Of a stretch of 64,000 nucleotides of DNA, positions 1-8,076 are shown piece after piece. A program made the position numbers and the translations under genes. The number at the start of each line of letters is the position of its first letter. Position 1 is the stretch's first letter. Source of the stretch: CAVRZJ01 sp964594125 (GTDB lineage: Bacteria; Acidobacteriota; Thermoanaerobaculia; Thermoanaerobaculales; Thermoanaerobaculaceae); contig CAZQLL010000005.1 in NCBI GenBank assembly GCA_964594125.1, positions 107,969-171,968 of the forward strand, given 5' to 3'. Under the pieces are notes generated by a model. The model did not search any database. It saw only the letters and a program-made list of their open reading frames with translations, and had not been told where the DNA came from.

Positions 1-2
1 CC

Positions 3-1187
3 CGCACCGTCAACGGCCACCGCCTCGTCTACCTCGACAACGCCGCCACGACGCAGAAGCCCGACACCGTGATCGCGGCGCTCGCGCACTACTACACGCA
101 CACCAACGCCAACGTCCACCGGGGCGTCCACACGCTCGCCGAGGAGGCGACGGCGGCGTACGAGGGGTGCCGCGAGCGGGTCGCGCGCTTCGTCAACGCG
201 CCCGATCCGCGCGGCGTGGTGATCCTGCGCAACGCCACCGAGGCGATCAACCTGGTGGCGCGCTCGTGGGGCGCGACTCTCACTCCCGGCGACGAGGTGC
301 TGCTCACCGCGATGGAGCACCACTCGAACCTGGTGCCGTGGATCATGCTGGCGCGCGAGCGCGGCATCGTGCTGCGCCACGTCCCGATCACCGACGGCGG
401 CGAGCTCGACATGGCGGCGTTCGCCGCCCTGCTGTCGCCGCGCACGAAGATCGTATCGCTCACCGCGATGTCCAACGTGCTCGGCACCATCACGCCGGTG
501 GCCGAGATCGCGGCGGCTGCCCACCGCGCCGGCGCGGTGGTGCTGGTCGACGGCGCGCAGTCGGTGCCGCACATGCCCGTGGACTTCGCGGCGCTCGGCG
601 TCGACTTCCTCGCCTTCTCCGCGCACAAGGCGTACGGCCCGACCGGCGTCGGCTTCCTGGTCGGCAAGCTGGAGCTCCTCGACGCCATGGAGCCGGTGCT
701 CGGCGGCGGCGAGATGATCCGCGAGGTGCGCCTCGACTTCGCCTCGTGGAACGACGTGCCGCACCGCTTCGAGGCGGGCACCCCCAACATCGCCGACGCG
801 GCGGCGTTCCCCGCCGCGCTCGACCTGCTCGAGGAGGTCGGCATGGTCGCGGTGCGCGCTCACGAGGTCGAACTCGTCGGCTACGCACTCGAGCGGCTCA
901 CGTCGCTCGGCTGGCTCGACATCCACGGCCCCAGCGACCCCGAGCGGCGCTCCGGCCTGGTCTCGTTCTACGACCGCGACATCCACCCGCACGACCTCGC
1001 GCAGATCCTCGACACCCGCGGCATCGCGGTGCGCGCCGGCCACCACTGCGCGCAGCCGCTGATGCGCCGCCTCGGCGTACCCGCCACCGCACGCGCCTCG
1101 TTCGGCCTCTACACCGGCCGCGACGACGTCGACGCGCTGGTGGACGGGCTGGTCGCGGCGAGGAAGTACTTCGGATTGAGCTCATGA
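3..1187 (+). CDS. sufS: SufS-type cysteine desulfurase, 5' end outside window
   Basis: PLP enzyme that removes sulfur from cysteine and passes it as a persulfide to the SUF scaffold for Fe-S cluster assembly in the cytoplasm. The frame is open from the window edge and begins inside the N-terminal YLDNAATTQKP motif, so only a short N-terminal piece is missing. The PLP lysine lies in SAHKAYGPTG (codon 627-629) and the catalytic cysteine in RAGHHCAQPL (codon 1047-1049). The latter context is typical of group II (SufS) rather than IscS enzymes. The stop overlaps the next start as ATGA, so sufS and sufU are translationally coupled. Confidence 0.95.
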   Translation, partial: RTVNGHRLVYLDNAATTQKPDTVIAALAHYYTHTNANVHRGVHTLAEEATAAYEGCRERVARFVNAPDPRGVVILRNATEAINLVARSWGATLTPGDEVLLTAMEHHSNLVPWIMLARERGIVLRHVPITDGGELDMAAFAALLSPRTKIVSLTAMSNVLGTITPVAEIAAAAHRAGAVVLVDGAQSVPHMPVDFAALGVDFLAFSAHKAYGPTGVGFLVGKLELLDAMEPVLGGGEMIREVRLDFASWNDVPHRFEAGTPNIADAAAFPAALDLLEEVGMVAVRAHEVELVGYALERLTSLGWLDIHGPSDPERRSGLVSFYDRDIHPHDLAQILDTRGIAVRAGHHCAQPLMRRLGVPATARASFGLYTGRDDVDALVDGLVAARKYFGLSS

Positions 1188-1666
1188 TTGACCGCCCCGA
1201 CGTGAAGCTCGACGACCTCTACCGCGAGGTCGTCATGGACCACCACCGCCACCCCCGCGGGCGTACGCCGCTGCCGAAGGTGGACGCGCGCGCCCACGGC
1301 TTCAACCCGGTGTGCGGCGACGAGGTGCTGCTCAACATCGCGCTCGACGGCGATCGCGTCGCCGGCGTGCAGCTCGACGGCCACGGCTGCGCGATCTGCA
1401 CCGCCTCGGGCTCGATGATGGCGGAGATGATCCCCGGCCGCGCGATCGCCGACGCCGAGGCCGCCGCCGAGGGGTTCCGCGCCGTCATGCACGGCCACCC
1501 GGCGCCCGTGGGAACCGACCTCGGCGACCTCGAGGCGCTCGAAGGCGTGCAGCGCTTTCCCGTCCGCGTCAAGTGCGCGATGCTCCCGTGGGTGACGCTG
1601 CTCGACGCGCTCAGGTCCTGGCGCGCCGGCAAGTCCAGCTCGGAGAGCTCGACGGAGCTGCCGTGA
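1184..1666 (+). CDS. sufU: SufU Fe-S scaffold / sulfur acceptor
   Basis: 160-residue IscU/SufU-fold protein that takes sulfur from SufS. The zinc/cluster ligands of the family are present: C44 and D46 in NPVCGDE, C69 in GHGCAIC, and C131 in RVKCAML. The C44 to C131 spacing of 87 residues is the same as in Bacillus SufU. An extra cysteine (C72) follows C69. Start is the ATG that overlaps the sufS stop. The pairing with sufS upstream and a DUF59 gene downstream supports a SufU-based SUF operon rather than an ISC system. Confidence 0.93.
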   Translation: MIDRPDVKLDDLYREVVMDHHRHPRGRTPLPKVDARAHGFNPVCGDEVLLNIALDGDRVAGVQLDGHGCAICTASGSMMAEMIPGRAIADAEAAAEGFRAVMHGHPAPVGTDLGDLEALEGVQRFPVRVKCAMLPWVTLLDALRSWRAGKSSSESSTELP

Positions 1667-1683
1667 GTGATGAGGAGGCAGGC

Positions 1684-1995
1684 ATGGCGGTGACCGCGGA
1701 GCAGGTGCGCGACGCGGTACGGCACGTTGTAGACCCGGAGATAGCGATCTCGGTGGTCGACCTCGGGCTGGTCCGCAAGGTCGACGTGGCGGAGGACGGC
1801 GCCGTGACTGTCACGATGACGCTCACGAGCCCGTTCTGCCCCGAGGGGCCGATGATCGTCGCCGAGGTGGAGGCGGCCGCACGGCGTGTGCCCGGCGTCT
1901 CCTCGGCCCGCGTCGAGCTGCAGTGGAGCCCGCCCTGGGACCCGCGCAGAGACGCCGACGACGAGGTCAAGGCGATGCTCGGGATCTGGGAGTGA
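1684..1995 (+). CDS. sufT: MIP18/DUF59 family Fe-S assembly protein (SufT-like)
   Basis: 103-residue single-domain MIP18 (DUF59) protein, a family that helps Fe-S cluster maturation; here it is the last gene of the SUF operon. Family features seen are the N-terminal VVDPEIAISVVDLGLV segment and the conserved cysteine C52 in TSPFCPEG. The ATG at 1684 is chosen because AGGAGG lies at 1673-1678, five bases upstream. An in-frame GTG at 1663 overlapping the sufU stop would add seven residues and cannot be excluded. The paralogue PaaD also belongs to this family, but the SUF context favours SufT. Confidence 0.85.
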   Translation: MAVTAEQVRDAVRHVVDPEIAISVVDLGLVRKVDVAEDGAVTVTMTLTSPFCPEGPMIVAEVEAAARRVPGVSSARVELQWSPPWDPRRDADDEVKAMLGIWE

Positions 1996-2260
1996 CGAGC
2001 AGGGATCCGGAGTCGGGCCCGCGCCCGGGCGCACGGCCCGGGGTTCCATGCCATCGTGGGGGGTAGCCGCGGGGGCCGTACCTGCACACGGAGGCGGGCG
2101 CGGCCCGGCCCTCGCCTCCGCAGTCCGCCTCGCCAGCCACCGAAGTCCCCTGCCGGCGCCGCTCCCGGCCGGTGCGCCGCCTGTGCTAGGCTCGCGCCAG
2201 GCAGCAGCGATCGACCTCGACCGGCGCGGACCGTGAGCGTACGGCGGAGGGGGTTCCCAG

Positions 2261-3610
2261 GTGCGAGCGGTGATCGTGGGCGGAGGGCTGGTGGGGTCGA
2301 CGCTCGCGGCCCGTCTGTCCCGCGAGGGGCATGCCGTCGTCGTCGTCGAGAACGACGGCGAGCACCTCCGCTCGCTCAACGAGCAGCTCGACATCCAGAC
2401 TGTCAACGGCAGCGGCACCACGGTCGGCGTGCTGCGCGAGGCCGGCATCGACGAGTGCGACGTGTTGTTCGCCTGTACGTCCTCGGACGAGGTGAACATG
2501 ATCGCGGCGCTGATCGGCGCCACGATCTTCCATGTGCCGAAGGTCGTGGCGCGTCTGCGGGAGCTCGACCACCAGGCGAGCTTCCGCGCCATCGCCGAGG
2601 GCCTCGAGGGCGATCAGGTCTCGGTCAACCCGGACATGGCGGCGGTCGAGAAGATTCTGTCGCTGCTCCCGGTGCCGGGCGCGCTCGACCTCGCGCCGTT
2701 CCTCGACGGGCGGCTGCTCGTCGCCGGCTTCCCGATCCGCCAGGGGAGCGATTTCGCCGGGCTGCTCCTGTCCCACATGCGCCTGCTGTTCCCGGAGTCG
2801 CCGGTGCTCGTCGTCGCGATCCGCCGCGGTGAGCACTGGCTGATCCCGCACGGCGAGGACGAGATCAAAGCCGGCGACACCGTGTACTTCGCGATCGACC
2901 CGGCGGAGATGGACAACGTCCTCAGCCTGCTCGGCGTGCACCGCGCCGCCGAGGGACGCGTCATGATCGCCGGGGCGACCCGCATCGGCCTCGCGCTCGC
3001 CGCCAGGCTCGGGCAGGAGCACGTCCCGGTGACGCTGATCGAGGAGAGCGAGGCGCTGGCGCGTCAGGCGGCGGCGATGCTTTCCGACGCGCTGGTGATC
3101 CACGGTGCCGCGACCAACCAGGAGCTCCTGGAGGAAGAGGGGATCGAGAGGGCGTCCGCGTTCGTCGGCTGCACCGACAAGCACCCGCAGAACGTCGTCT
3201 CGTGCCTGCTCGCCCGCCGACTCGGGGTCGGGCACACCTTCGCGCTCGTCGACGACCCGGGTCTCTCCGGGCTGGTCGGCGAGCTCGGCATCGACGCCAT
3301 CATCTCGCCGCGGCTGCTCACCGTCGGGCTCGCGCTGCACTTCGCCAGGCGCGGCCGTATCCGAGCCGCCGCCGCCTTCCTCGAGGACTTCGTCGAGGCG
3401 GTGGAGGTCGACGTCGCGTCCGACAGCCGCCTCGTCCGCGCGCCGCTGGCGGAGCTCGGCCTGCCGCGCGGCGTCATCGTGGCCGCGGCGCTGCGGGACG
3501 GAAAGCTGGTCGTGCCGAAAGGCACCGACCGCATCCTGACCGGCGACCGCGCGCTGCTCGTGACCGCCGTCGAGGAGGCGACGGCGTTGGACGAGTTCCT
3601 CTCCGGGTAA
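2261..3610 (+). CDS. trkA: TrkA, NAD-binding regulatory subunit of Trk K+ uptake
   Basis: Cytoplasmic peripheral protein that gates the TrkH channel in response to nucleotides. It has 449 residues in two RCK modules. The first Rossmann fold carries GGGLVG at residues 7-12 and a C-terminal RCK_C part; the second begins with VMIAGATRIG near residue 232 and ends with another RCK_C. Length is close to E. coli TrkA. The GTG start is preceded by a GGCGGAGGGGG stretch (2243-2253). trkH starts six bases after the stop, so the two genes form an operon. Confidence 0.93.
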   Translation: MRAVIVGGGLVGSTLAARLSREGHAVVVVENDGEHLRSLNEQLDIQTVNGSGTTVGVLREAGIDECDVLFACTSSDEVNMIAALIGATIFHVPKVVARLRELDHQASFRAIAEGLEGDQVSVNPDMAAVEKILSLLPVPGALDLAPFLDGRLLVAGFPIRQGSDFAGLLLSHMRLLFPESPVLVVAIRRGEHWLIPHGEDEIKAGDTVYFAIDPAEMDNVLSLLGVHRAAEGRVMIAGATRIGLALAARLGQEHVPVTLIEESEALARQAAAMLSDALVIHGAATNQELLEEEGIERASAFVGCTDKHPQNVVSCLLARRLGVGHTFALVDDPGLSGLVGELGIDAIISPRLLTVGLALHFARRGRIRAAAAFLEDFVEAVEVDVASDSRLVRAPLAELGLPRGVIVAAALRDGKLVVPKGTDRILTGDRALLVTAVEEATALDEFLSG

Positions 3611-3616
3611 CGCCGC

Positions 3617-5053
3617 GTGAACCTCCGCTTCGACCTCCACCTGGTCGGCTGGCTGGCGCTGTTCAACGGCGGGTTCCTCGCCGTGGCCGCCGGCTTCGCG
3701 CTGCTGCGCGGCGAGCCGCCGCTGCCCTACCTCGGCAGCATCGCCGTCGCCTGCTGCTGCGGCGGCGCCCTGCTCGCAGCGACGCGCGGCACCGACCGCC
3801 GCATCCGGCCCCGCGACGGCCTCCTGGTGGTCTCGTTCGGATGGCTGACCACGTCGCTGATCGGGGCGCTGCCGTACGTCATCGCCGGCGCGCTCAACCC
3901 GGTCGACGCGTTCTTCGAGTCGGTCTCGGGGTTCACGACCACCGGCTCCACGGTCATCGCCGACGTGACGGTGCTGCCGCGCGCGCTCCTGCTCTGGCGC
4001 GCGACGACCCACTGGATCGGCGGCATGGGGATCATCCTCTTCACCATCGCGATCCTGCCGCTGCTCGGCATCGGCGGCATGCAGCTCTTCCAGGCCGAGG
4101 TCCCCGGCCCGGTGGCGGACAAGATCCAACCTCGACTCGCAACAACCGCCCGCACGCTCTGGGCGATCTACGTTGGCCTGACCGTGGCCGAGGTCGCGGC
4201 GCTCATGGCGTGCGGGATGGGAATGTTCGACGCCGTCTGCCACACCTTCGCCACCGTGGCCACCGGCGGGTTCTCGACGCGCAACACGTCCGTGGGTGAG
4301 TTCGGCCTCCCCGCCGCCGAGTGGGTCATCACCCTGTTCATGCTGCTCTCGGGGATGAACTTCCTGCTCCACTACCGCGCCCTCACCGGGCGCTGGCGGG
4401 CCGCGCTGCGCGACAGCGAGCTGCGCTACTACCTCGCCATCGTCGGCGGCGCGACCGCCGTCGTCGCGGCGGTGACGTGGGCGCCCACGGAAGCGCCGCT
4501 GACCGTGCTCCGCACCGCGCTCTTCCAGGTGGTGGCGATCATCACCACCACGGGCTTCTGCACCACCGACTTCGAGCTGTGGGCGCCGCTCGCGCACCTC
4601 GTGCTGCTCGCCCTCATGGTCGCCGGCAGCATGGCCGGCTCCACCGGCGGCGGCGTCAAGAGCATCCGCGTGCTCCTCTCGGTGCGGTCGCTGCGCGCGA
4701 CGATCCACCGTCTCATCCACCCGCACGCGGTGCGGCCGGTGAAGTACGAGGGGAAGGTGGTGGACGACGCCGTGCTCTCGGAGCTGTGGTCGTTCCTCAC
4801 CGCCTACCTGTTCATCGCGCTGGTGGCGGCGGGGATCATCGCCGGTTTCGGCTACGACCTCGAGACCGCCGGCTCGGCGGCGCTCACGACCCTCGGCAAC
4901 GTCGGGCCGGGGCTCGGCGCGATCGGCGCCTACGACACCTTCGCGCACTTCCCGGCGATCCCGAAGCTCGTGATGGCGGCGTGCATGCTGCTCGGCCGCC
5001 TCGAGATCTTCACCATCCTCGCGCTCTTCTCGCGCGAGTTCTGGCGCCGGTAG
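3617..5053 (+). CDS. trkH: TrkH/TrkG family K+ transporter
   Basis: 478-residue polytopic inner-membrane protein, the K+-translocating subunit of the Trk system. Four pore-loop segments with the selectivity-filter glycines are visible: SGFTTTGSTV, ATGGFSTRN, TTTGFCTTD and LGNVGPGLG. Loop 3 is followed by GSMAGSTGGGVKSIR, a typical TrkH motif. Starts with GTG six bases after trkA. The stop is three bases from the stop of the convergent DUF3365 gene. Confidence 0.93.
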   Translation: MNLRFDLHLVGWLALFNGGFLAVAAGFALLRGEPPLPYLGSIAVACCCGGALLAATRGTDRRIRPRDGLLVVSFGWLTTSLIGALPYVIAGALNPVDAFFESVSGFTTTGSTVIADVTVLPRALLLWRATTHWIGGMGIILFTIAILPLLGIGGMQLFQAEVPGPVADKIQPRLATTARTLWAIYVGLTVAEVAALMACGMGMFDAVCHTFATVATGGFSTRNTSVGEFGLPAAEWVITLFMLLSGMNFLLHYRALTGRWRAALRDSELRYYLAIVGGATAVVAAVTWAPTEAPLTVLRTALFQVVAIITTTGFCTTDFELWAPLAHLVLLALMVAGSMAGSTGGGVKSIRVLLSVRSLRATIHRLIHPHAVRPVKYEGKVVDDAVLSELWSFLTAYLFIALVAAGIIAGFGYDLETAGSAALTTLGNVGPGLGAIGAYDTFAHFPAIPKLVMAACMLLGRLEIFTILALFSREFWRR

Positions 5054-5056
5054 CCT

Positions 5057-5644
5057 CTATCTCGCCGCCGCCGCGACCGTGACCGACACCGCACCGCGGA
5101 AGTCGCCGTCCTTGTACCCGGTCGCGCGGTCCTCCGGGTAACTCTCGCGGATCAGCGCCGCGACCTCAGACTTCATTGCCGCCGGGTCGCCGTGGCACGA
5201 GAGGCACGGACCGCCGATCGTGATCGGCTTCAGATAGCGCAGCGTCCGCCCTGCACCCTCGCCGACCCACTCCCAGCTCTCGGCCGGCATTCCGCCCTTC
5301 GCATGCGCCGCCGCGAGCTCGGCGAGCTTCGCCGACTCGTAGGCGTCGGGCCGGTCCGCGGGGTTGCGCCAGAGCTCGCTCACCCGCCGCACGGCGAGGC
5401 CGTCCACCGAGTGCTTCGCCGCGTACGACGGCGCAACTTCGGAGCACACCTTGACGCCCTGCAGCGGCCCGCCGGCCTTCATCTCCTCCATCAGCCGCGC
5501 GCGCAGCTCGGTCGACAACGCCGCCGCCGCCGCCCGCGCCCGCTCGAGCTCCGGCGCGGCCGGCGTCTTCGCGGCGTCCTGAGCCCACGCCAGCCCCGCC
5601 AGCCCCAGAAAAGCGGCTAGCCCGACCCGTGCGATCATCCGCAT
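5057..5644 (-). CDS. Exported DUF3365 (Tll0287-like) monoheme protein
   Basis: 195-residue protein with a Sec signal peptide (hydrophobic stretch IARVGLAAFLGLAGLAWA) followed by one DUF3365 domain. A single heme-binding CLSCH sits near the C terminus, and KVCSEVAP and the ELWRNPADRPD region match the family pattern. DUF3365 proteins are periplasmic c-type heme sensors or redox proteins of unknown partner. The ATG at 5644 is chosen because GGGAGGG lies six bases upstream; a longer frame reaches 5716 without a better start. Monocistronic and convergent with trkH. Confidence 0.82.
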   Translation of the reverse strand: MRMIARVGLAAFLGLAGLAWAQDAAKTPAAPELERARAAAAALSTELRARLMEEMKAGGPLQGVKVCSEVAPSYAAKHSVDGLAVRRVSELWRNPADRPDAYESAKLAELAAAHAKGGMPAESWEWVGEGAGRTLRYLKPITIGGPCLSCHGDPAAMKSEVAALIRESYPEDRATGYKDGDFRGAVSVTVAAAAR

Positions 5645-5974
5645 CGACACCCTCCCGCGCGGTGCACATCCCCGCCGCCGCACCGTCTCCCGATGATACA
5701 GGGGCTCCCGCGCCATCGGCGGCCCTCCACCGCCGCAGGTAGTTCGAGACGATCACCGAGAGTGGCGAGACCCTCTCGCAGGGAGCCCAGCTCGAGCTGC
5801 CGGGTCTGGAGCTTCTCGACCCGTGCGAGCACCCCGCGATGGTTACGCGCGCCGGCGTGACCATCACCCGGAAGCGGACCAAGTGGGCAGGTCGGTTCCT
5901 CCTGCCCATCGGCAGGCCCATGCGGCCGTCGGCGGCGTTGATCATTCACGTTGTGAGTGATTATCATCCGTGGC
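5645..5974. other. 330-base region without a supported gene
   Basis: Holds the ribosome site of the DUF3365 gene at its left end and the promoter/operator of the DUF4143 ATPase at its right end (5938-5967). Between them (about 5720-5930) short open frames exist on both strands, but none has a convincing start, ribosome site or recognisable fold. I see no gene there. Confidence 0.5.
5938..5967 (+). promoter_or_regulatory. Promoter with operator-like inverted repeat
   Basis: TTGATC (5938-5943) and TATCAT (5962-5967) form a -35/-10 pair with an 18-base spacer. The spacer is occupied by an inverted repeat, ATCATTCAC at 5941-5949 and GTGAGTGAT at 5953-5961, with one mismatch in nine pairs and a GTT centre. 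The -10 ends seven bases before the ATG at 5975, so the mRNA would be leaderless or nearly so. A dimeric repressor bound here would block polymerase; its identity is unknown. Confidence 0.5.
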
Positions 5975-7192
5975 ATGAAACCACTTCCCCGTCTGGTCGG
6001 TAACGCCCTGCGCGAGCGGCTCCGGGTCATGCCCGCAGTCGTCGTGACCGGGGCGCGGCAGACCGGCAAGAGCACGCTCGTCGAGCAGCTCGTGCCGGGC
6101 CGGCGCCGCTATCTGTCGCTCGACGACCTCGACGTGCTCGACGCCGCCCGCCGAGACCCCGAGGTGCTCGTCGGTGGCAACGAGCCGGTGACGCTCGACG
6201 AGGTCCAGCGCGAGCCGACGCTGCTCGGCGCCGTCAAGCGGGCGATCGACCAAGACCGCACGCCGGGGCGCTTCCTCCTCACCGGCTCGGCCAACCTGCT
6301 GCTGATGCGCCGTGTCGCCGAGTCGCTGGCCGGTCGCGCAAGCTACCTCGCCCTGTGGCCGATGACATGGCGCGAGCAGCAGGGTCTGGGGCGCTGCGGC
6401 TCCTGGGACGAGCTGCTCGCGGCCCGCGACGAGGAATGGCTGGACCTGCTGGCCGCCCGGCCCGGTGAGCCGACCGACTGGCGCACGCTCGCCCGCCGCG
6501 GCGGCTACCCGACCCCCGCCGTCGCGATGGCAACCGGCCCGGAGCGCGCCATCTGGTTCGAGGGCTACGAGCGGACGTACCTGGAGCGCGACCTGCAGGA
6601 CCTCGCGGCGATCAGCGCGCTTCCCGACTTCAGGCGCCTGATGCGCGCCGCCTGCCTCCGGCTCGGGCAGCTCGTCAACCAGACCGAGCTGGGTCGCGAC
6701 GTCGCGCTGGCGCAGCCCACCGTGTATCGCTGGCTCAACCTGCTCGAGGCGTCGTACCAGCTCATCCGCTTGCCCGGCTACGCCGTGAACCGCACCAAGC
6801 GCCTGATCAAGTCGCCCAAGCTCTACTGGGGCGACACCGGCGTCGCGCTCCACCTGGCGGGGGCGACCGAGCCCGGCGGCGAGTACCTGGAGAACCTCGT
6901 CCTCCAGGACCTGCTGGCGTGGCGCGATGCGCGGCCCGAGCGCGCCGAGCTTGGCTACTGGCGCACGGCGATCGGCGAGGAGGTGGACTTCGTCGTCGAG
7001 GCCGGCGGGCGGCTGCTGCCGATCGAGGTCAAGGCGGCGGCGCGACCGCGCCTGTCCGACGCCGCGCACCTGCAGACGTTCCGGGGCGAGTACGGCCGGA
7101 AGGCGCGCCCCGGGCTGCTCCTGCACACCGGGAGCTCGCTGCAGTGGCTGGCGCCGGACGTGCTGGCCGCGCCGTGGTGGCGGGTGCTGTGA
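5975..7192 (+). CDS. AAA_14 / DUF4143 ATPase
   Basis: 405-residue protein of the widespread ATP-binding AAA_14 plus DUF4143 family, whose role is unknown. Walker A GARQTGKST is at residues 26-34. A Walker B-like stretch, VTLDEVQREP, follows and is typical of the family, as is FLLTGSANLLL. The DUF4143 part includes YLERDLQDLAAI and a nuclease-like core (ELGYWRT, EEVDFVVE, IEVKAA). The E-x-D plus E-V-K pattern resembles PD-(D/E)XK nucleases. ATG 5975 is preferred over the GTG at 5957 because a -10 box lies just upstream. Single gene behind an operator-like promoter. Confidence 0.82.
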   Translation: MKPLPRLVGNALRERLRVMPAVVVTGARQTGKSTLVEQLVPGRRRYLSLDDLDVLDAARRDPEVLVGGNEPVTLDEVQREPTLLGAVKRAIDQDRTPGRFLLTGSANLLLMRRVAESLAGRASYLALWPMTWREQQGLGRCGSWDELLAARDEEWLDLLAARPGEPTDWRTLARRGGYPTPAVAMATGPERAIWFEGYERTYLERDLQDLAAISALPDFRRLMRAACLRLGQLVNQTELGRDVALAQPTVYRWLNLLEASYQLIRLPGYAVNRTKRLIKSPKLYWGDTGVALHLAGATEPGGEYLENLVLQDLLAWRDARPERAELGYWRTAIGEEVDFVVEAGGRLLPIEVKAAARPRLSDAAHLQTFRGEYGRKARPGLLLHTGSSLQWLAPDVLAAPWWRVL

Positions 7193-7323
7193 GCGACGCG
7201 CTCGCCGGAGACCAGCGCCGCACGCGCCGCTCACCGCCTGCCCCGCCACGACGCAGCTCCGCGTGTACCTGACACCCGTCCCGCCACCTGGCCAGATGAC
7301 GATGAAGGCGGGCCGCTCGCCGC

Positions 7324-7992
7324 TCAGCGTTCCTCGACCGCCGCCAGCCGCCGCTCGAGCCCGTCGATGCGCGTCTGCTGCGCCTTCTCGTTCTCGATCA
7401 GAAACGCCGTGAGCTTGGCGTAGTCGACAGTCTCGTACCCGTCTCCCCCGGTGCTCACCACCTGCAGCAGCACGGCTTCGACCTCCTGCGCGATGAGCCC
7501 CATCTGGCGCCCCCCGCCGAGACCGGCGGCCCGCTGCTGCGTCGTGTCCCAGGCGAACGCGACGCCCCGCAGCCGCTGCACCGTCCCCATGACGTAGATC
7601 TCGTGCGACAGCTCCACCACGTCGGTCTTCAGGCGACGGTCCGACGTTCCGCAGTTGACGAGAACGCCGCCGGCGTCGGCGCACACGTCGTGCTCGCCGC
7701 CTCCCGCGACATTGGTGCTGAGCAGACGGCCGATGAAGTAGCCCGCGTGCCCGGTGCTGGTTGTGCCGAGGATTCCGTCGTCGCTCGTGCTCTGGCCCCA
7801 CACGCCGACTTTGCTCGCCGAGAAGCCGTGTACACCGGCGTAGGCGCCGCTGCTGGAGCCGTACACGCCCTCGCCGTTCGAGCTGTTGCCGTGCACACCG
7901 ATGCCACCGGATGGAACGGCCTGGCCCAGCACGCCCTCCCCAATTCGCCCGAGGTGGCCTTCGTTATTGGTCTCCATGTCCCTGCCAAACAC
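7324..7992 (-). CDS. Tail-fibre-like protein with C-terminal peptidase S74 chaperone domain
   Basis: 222 residues. The first ~100 are glycine/serine-rich with short repeats of the VGVHG / EGVYGSS / AGVHGFS / VGVWGQS type, consistent with a beta-helical or collar-like repeat. From SDRRLKTDV to the end it matches the S74 intramolecular chaperone domain, including MGLIAQEVE and the terminal coiled coil. In phage tail spikes this domain drives trimerisation and cleaves itself off. No other phage gene is nearby. Start taken at the GTG at 7992; an ATG at 7977 is also possible. Divergent from the regulator at 8077. Confidence 0.7.
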   Translation of the reverse strand: MFGRDMETNNEGHLGRIGEGVLGQAVPSGGIGVHGNSSNGEGVYGSSSGAYAGVHGFSASKVGVWGQSTSDDGILGTTSTGHAGYFIGRLLSTNVAGGGEHDVCADAGGVLVNCGTSDRRLKTDVVELSHEIYVMGTVQRLRGVAFAWDTTQQRAAGLGGGRQMGLIAQEVEAVLLQVVSTGGDGYETVDYAKLTAFLIENEKAQQTRIDGLERRLAAVEER

Positions 7993-8001
7993 TCCGCTGC
8001 C

Positions 8002-8015
8002 TTCCGCCGGCGGAA
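8002..8015. promoter_or_regulatory. Perfect 14-base palindrome between divergent genes
   Basis: TTCCGCCGGCGGAA is a perfect palindrome in the 84-base gap between the S74-domain gene and the winged-helix regulator. Its position suits an operator for the neighbouring DNA-binding protein, but the sequence alone cannot show binding. Confidence 0.4.
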
Positions 8016-8076
8016 ACCTGCCGTAGCAAACGCCGCCGCCGTCTCAACGAAACCGTGTTACTTTTGTGACGGAACA

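Noticed and set aside
5957..7192. Known antiphage defence gene
   Set aside because: DUF4143 ATPases are common outside defence islands and no defence gene is adjacent.
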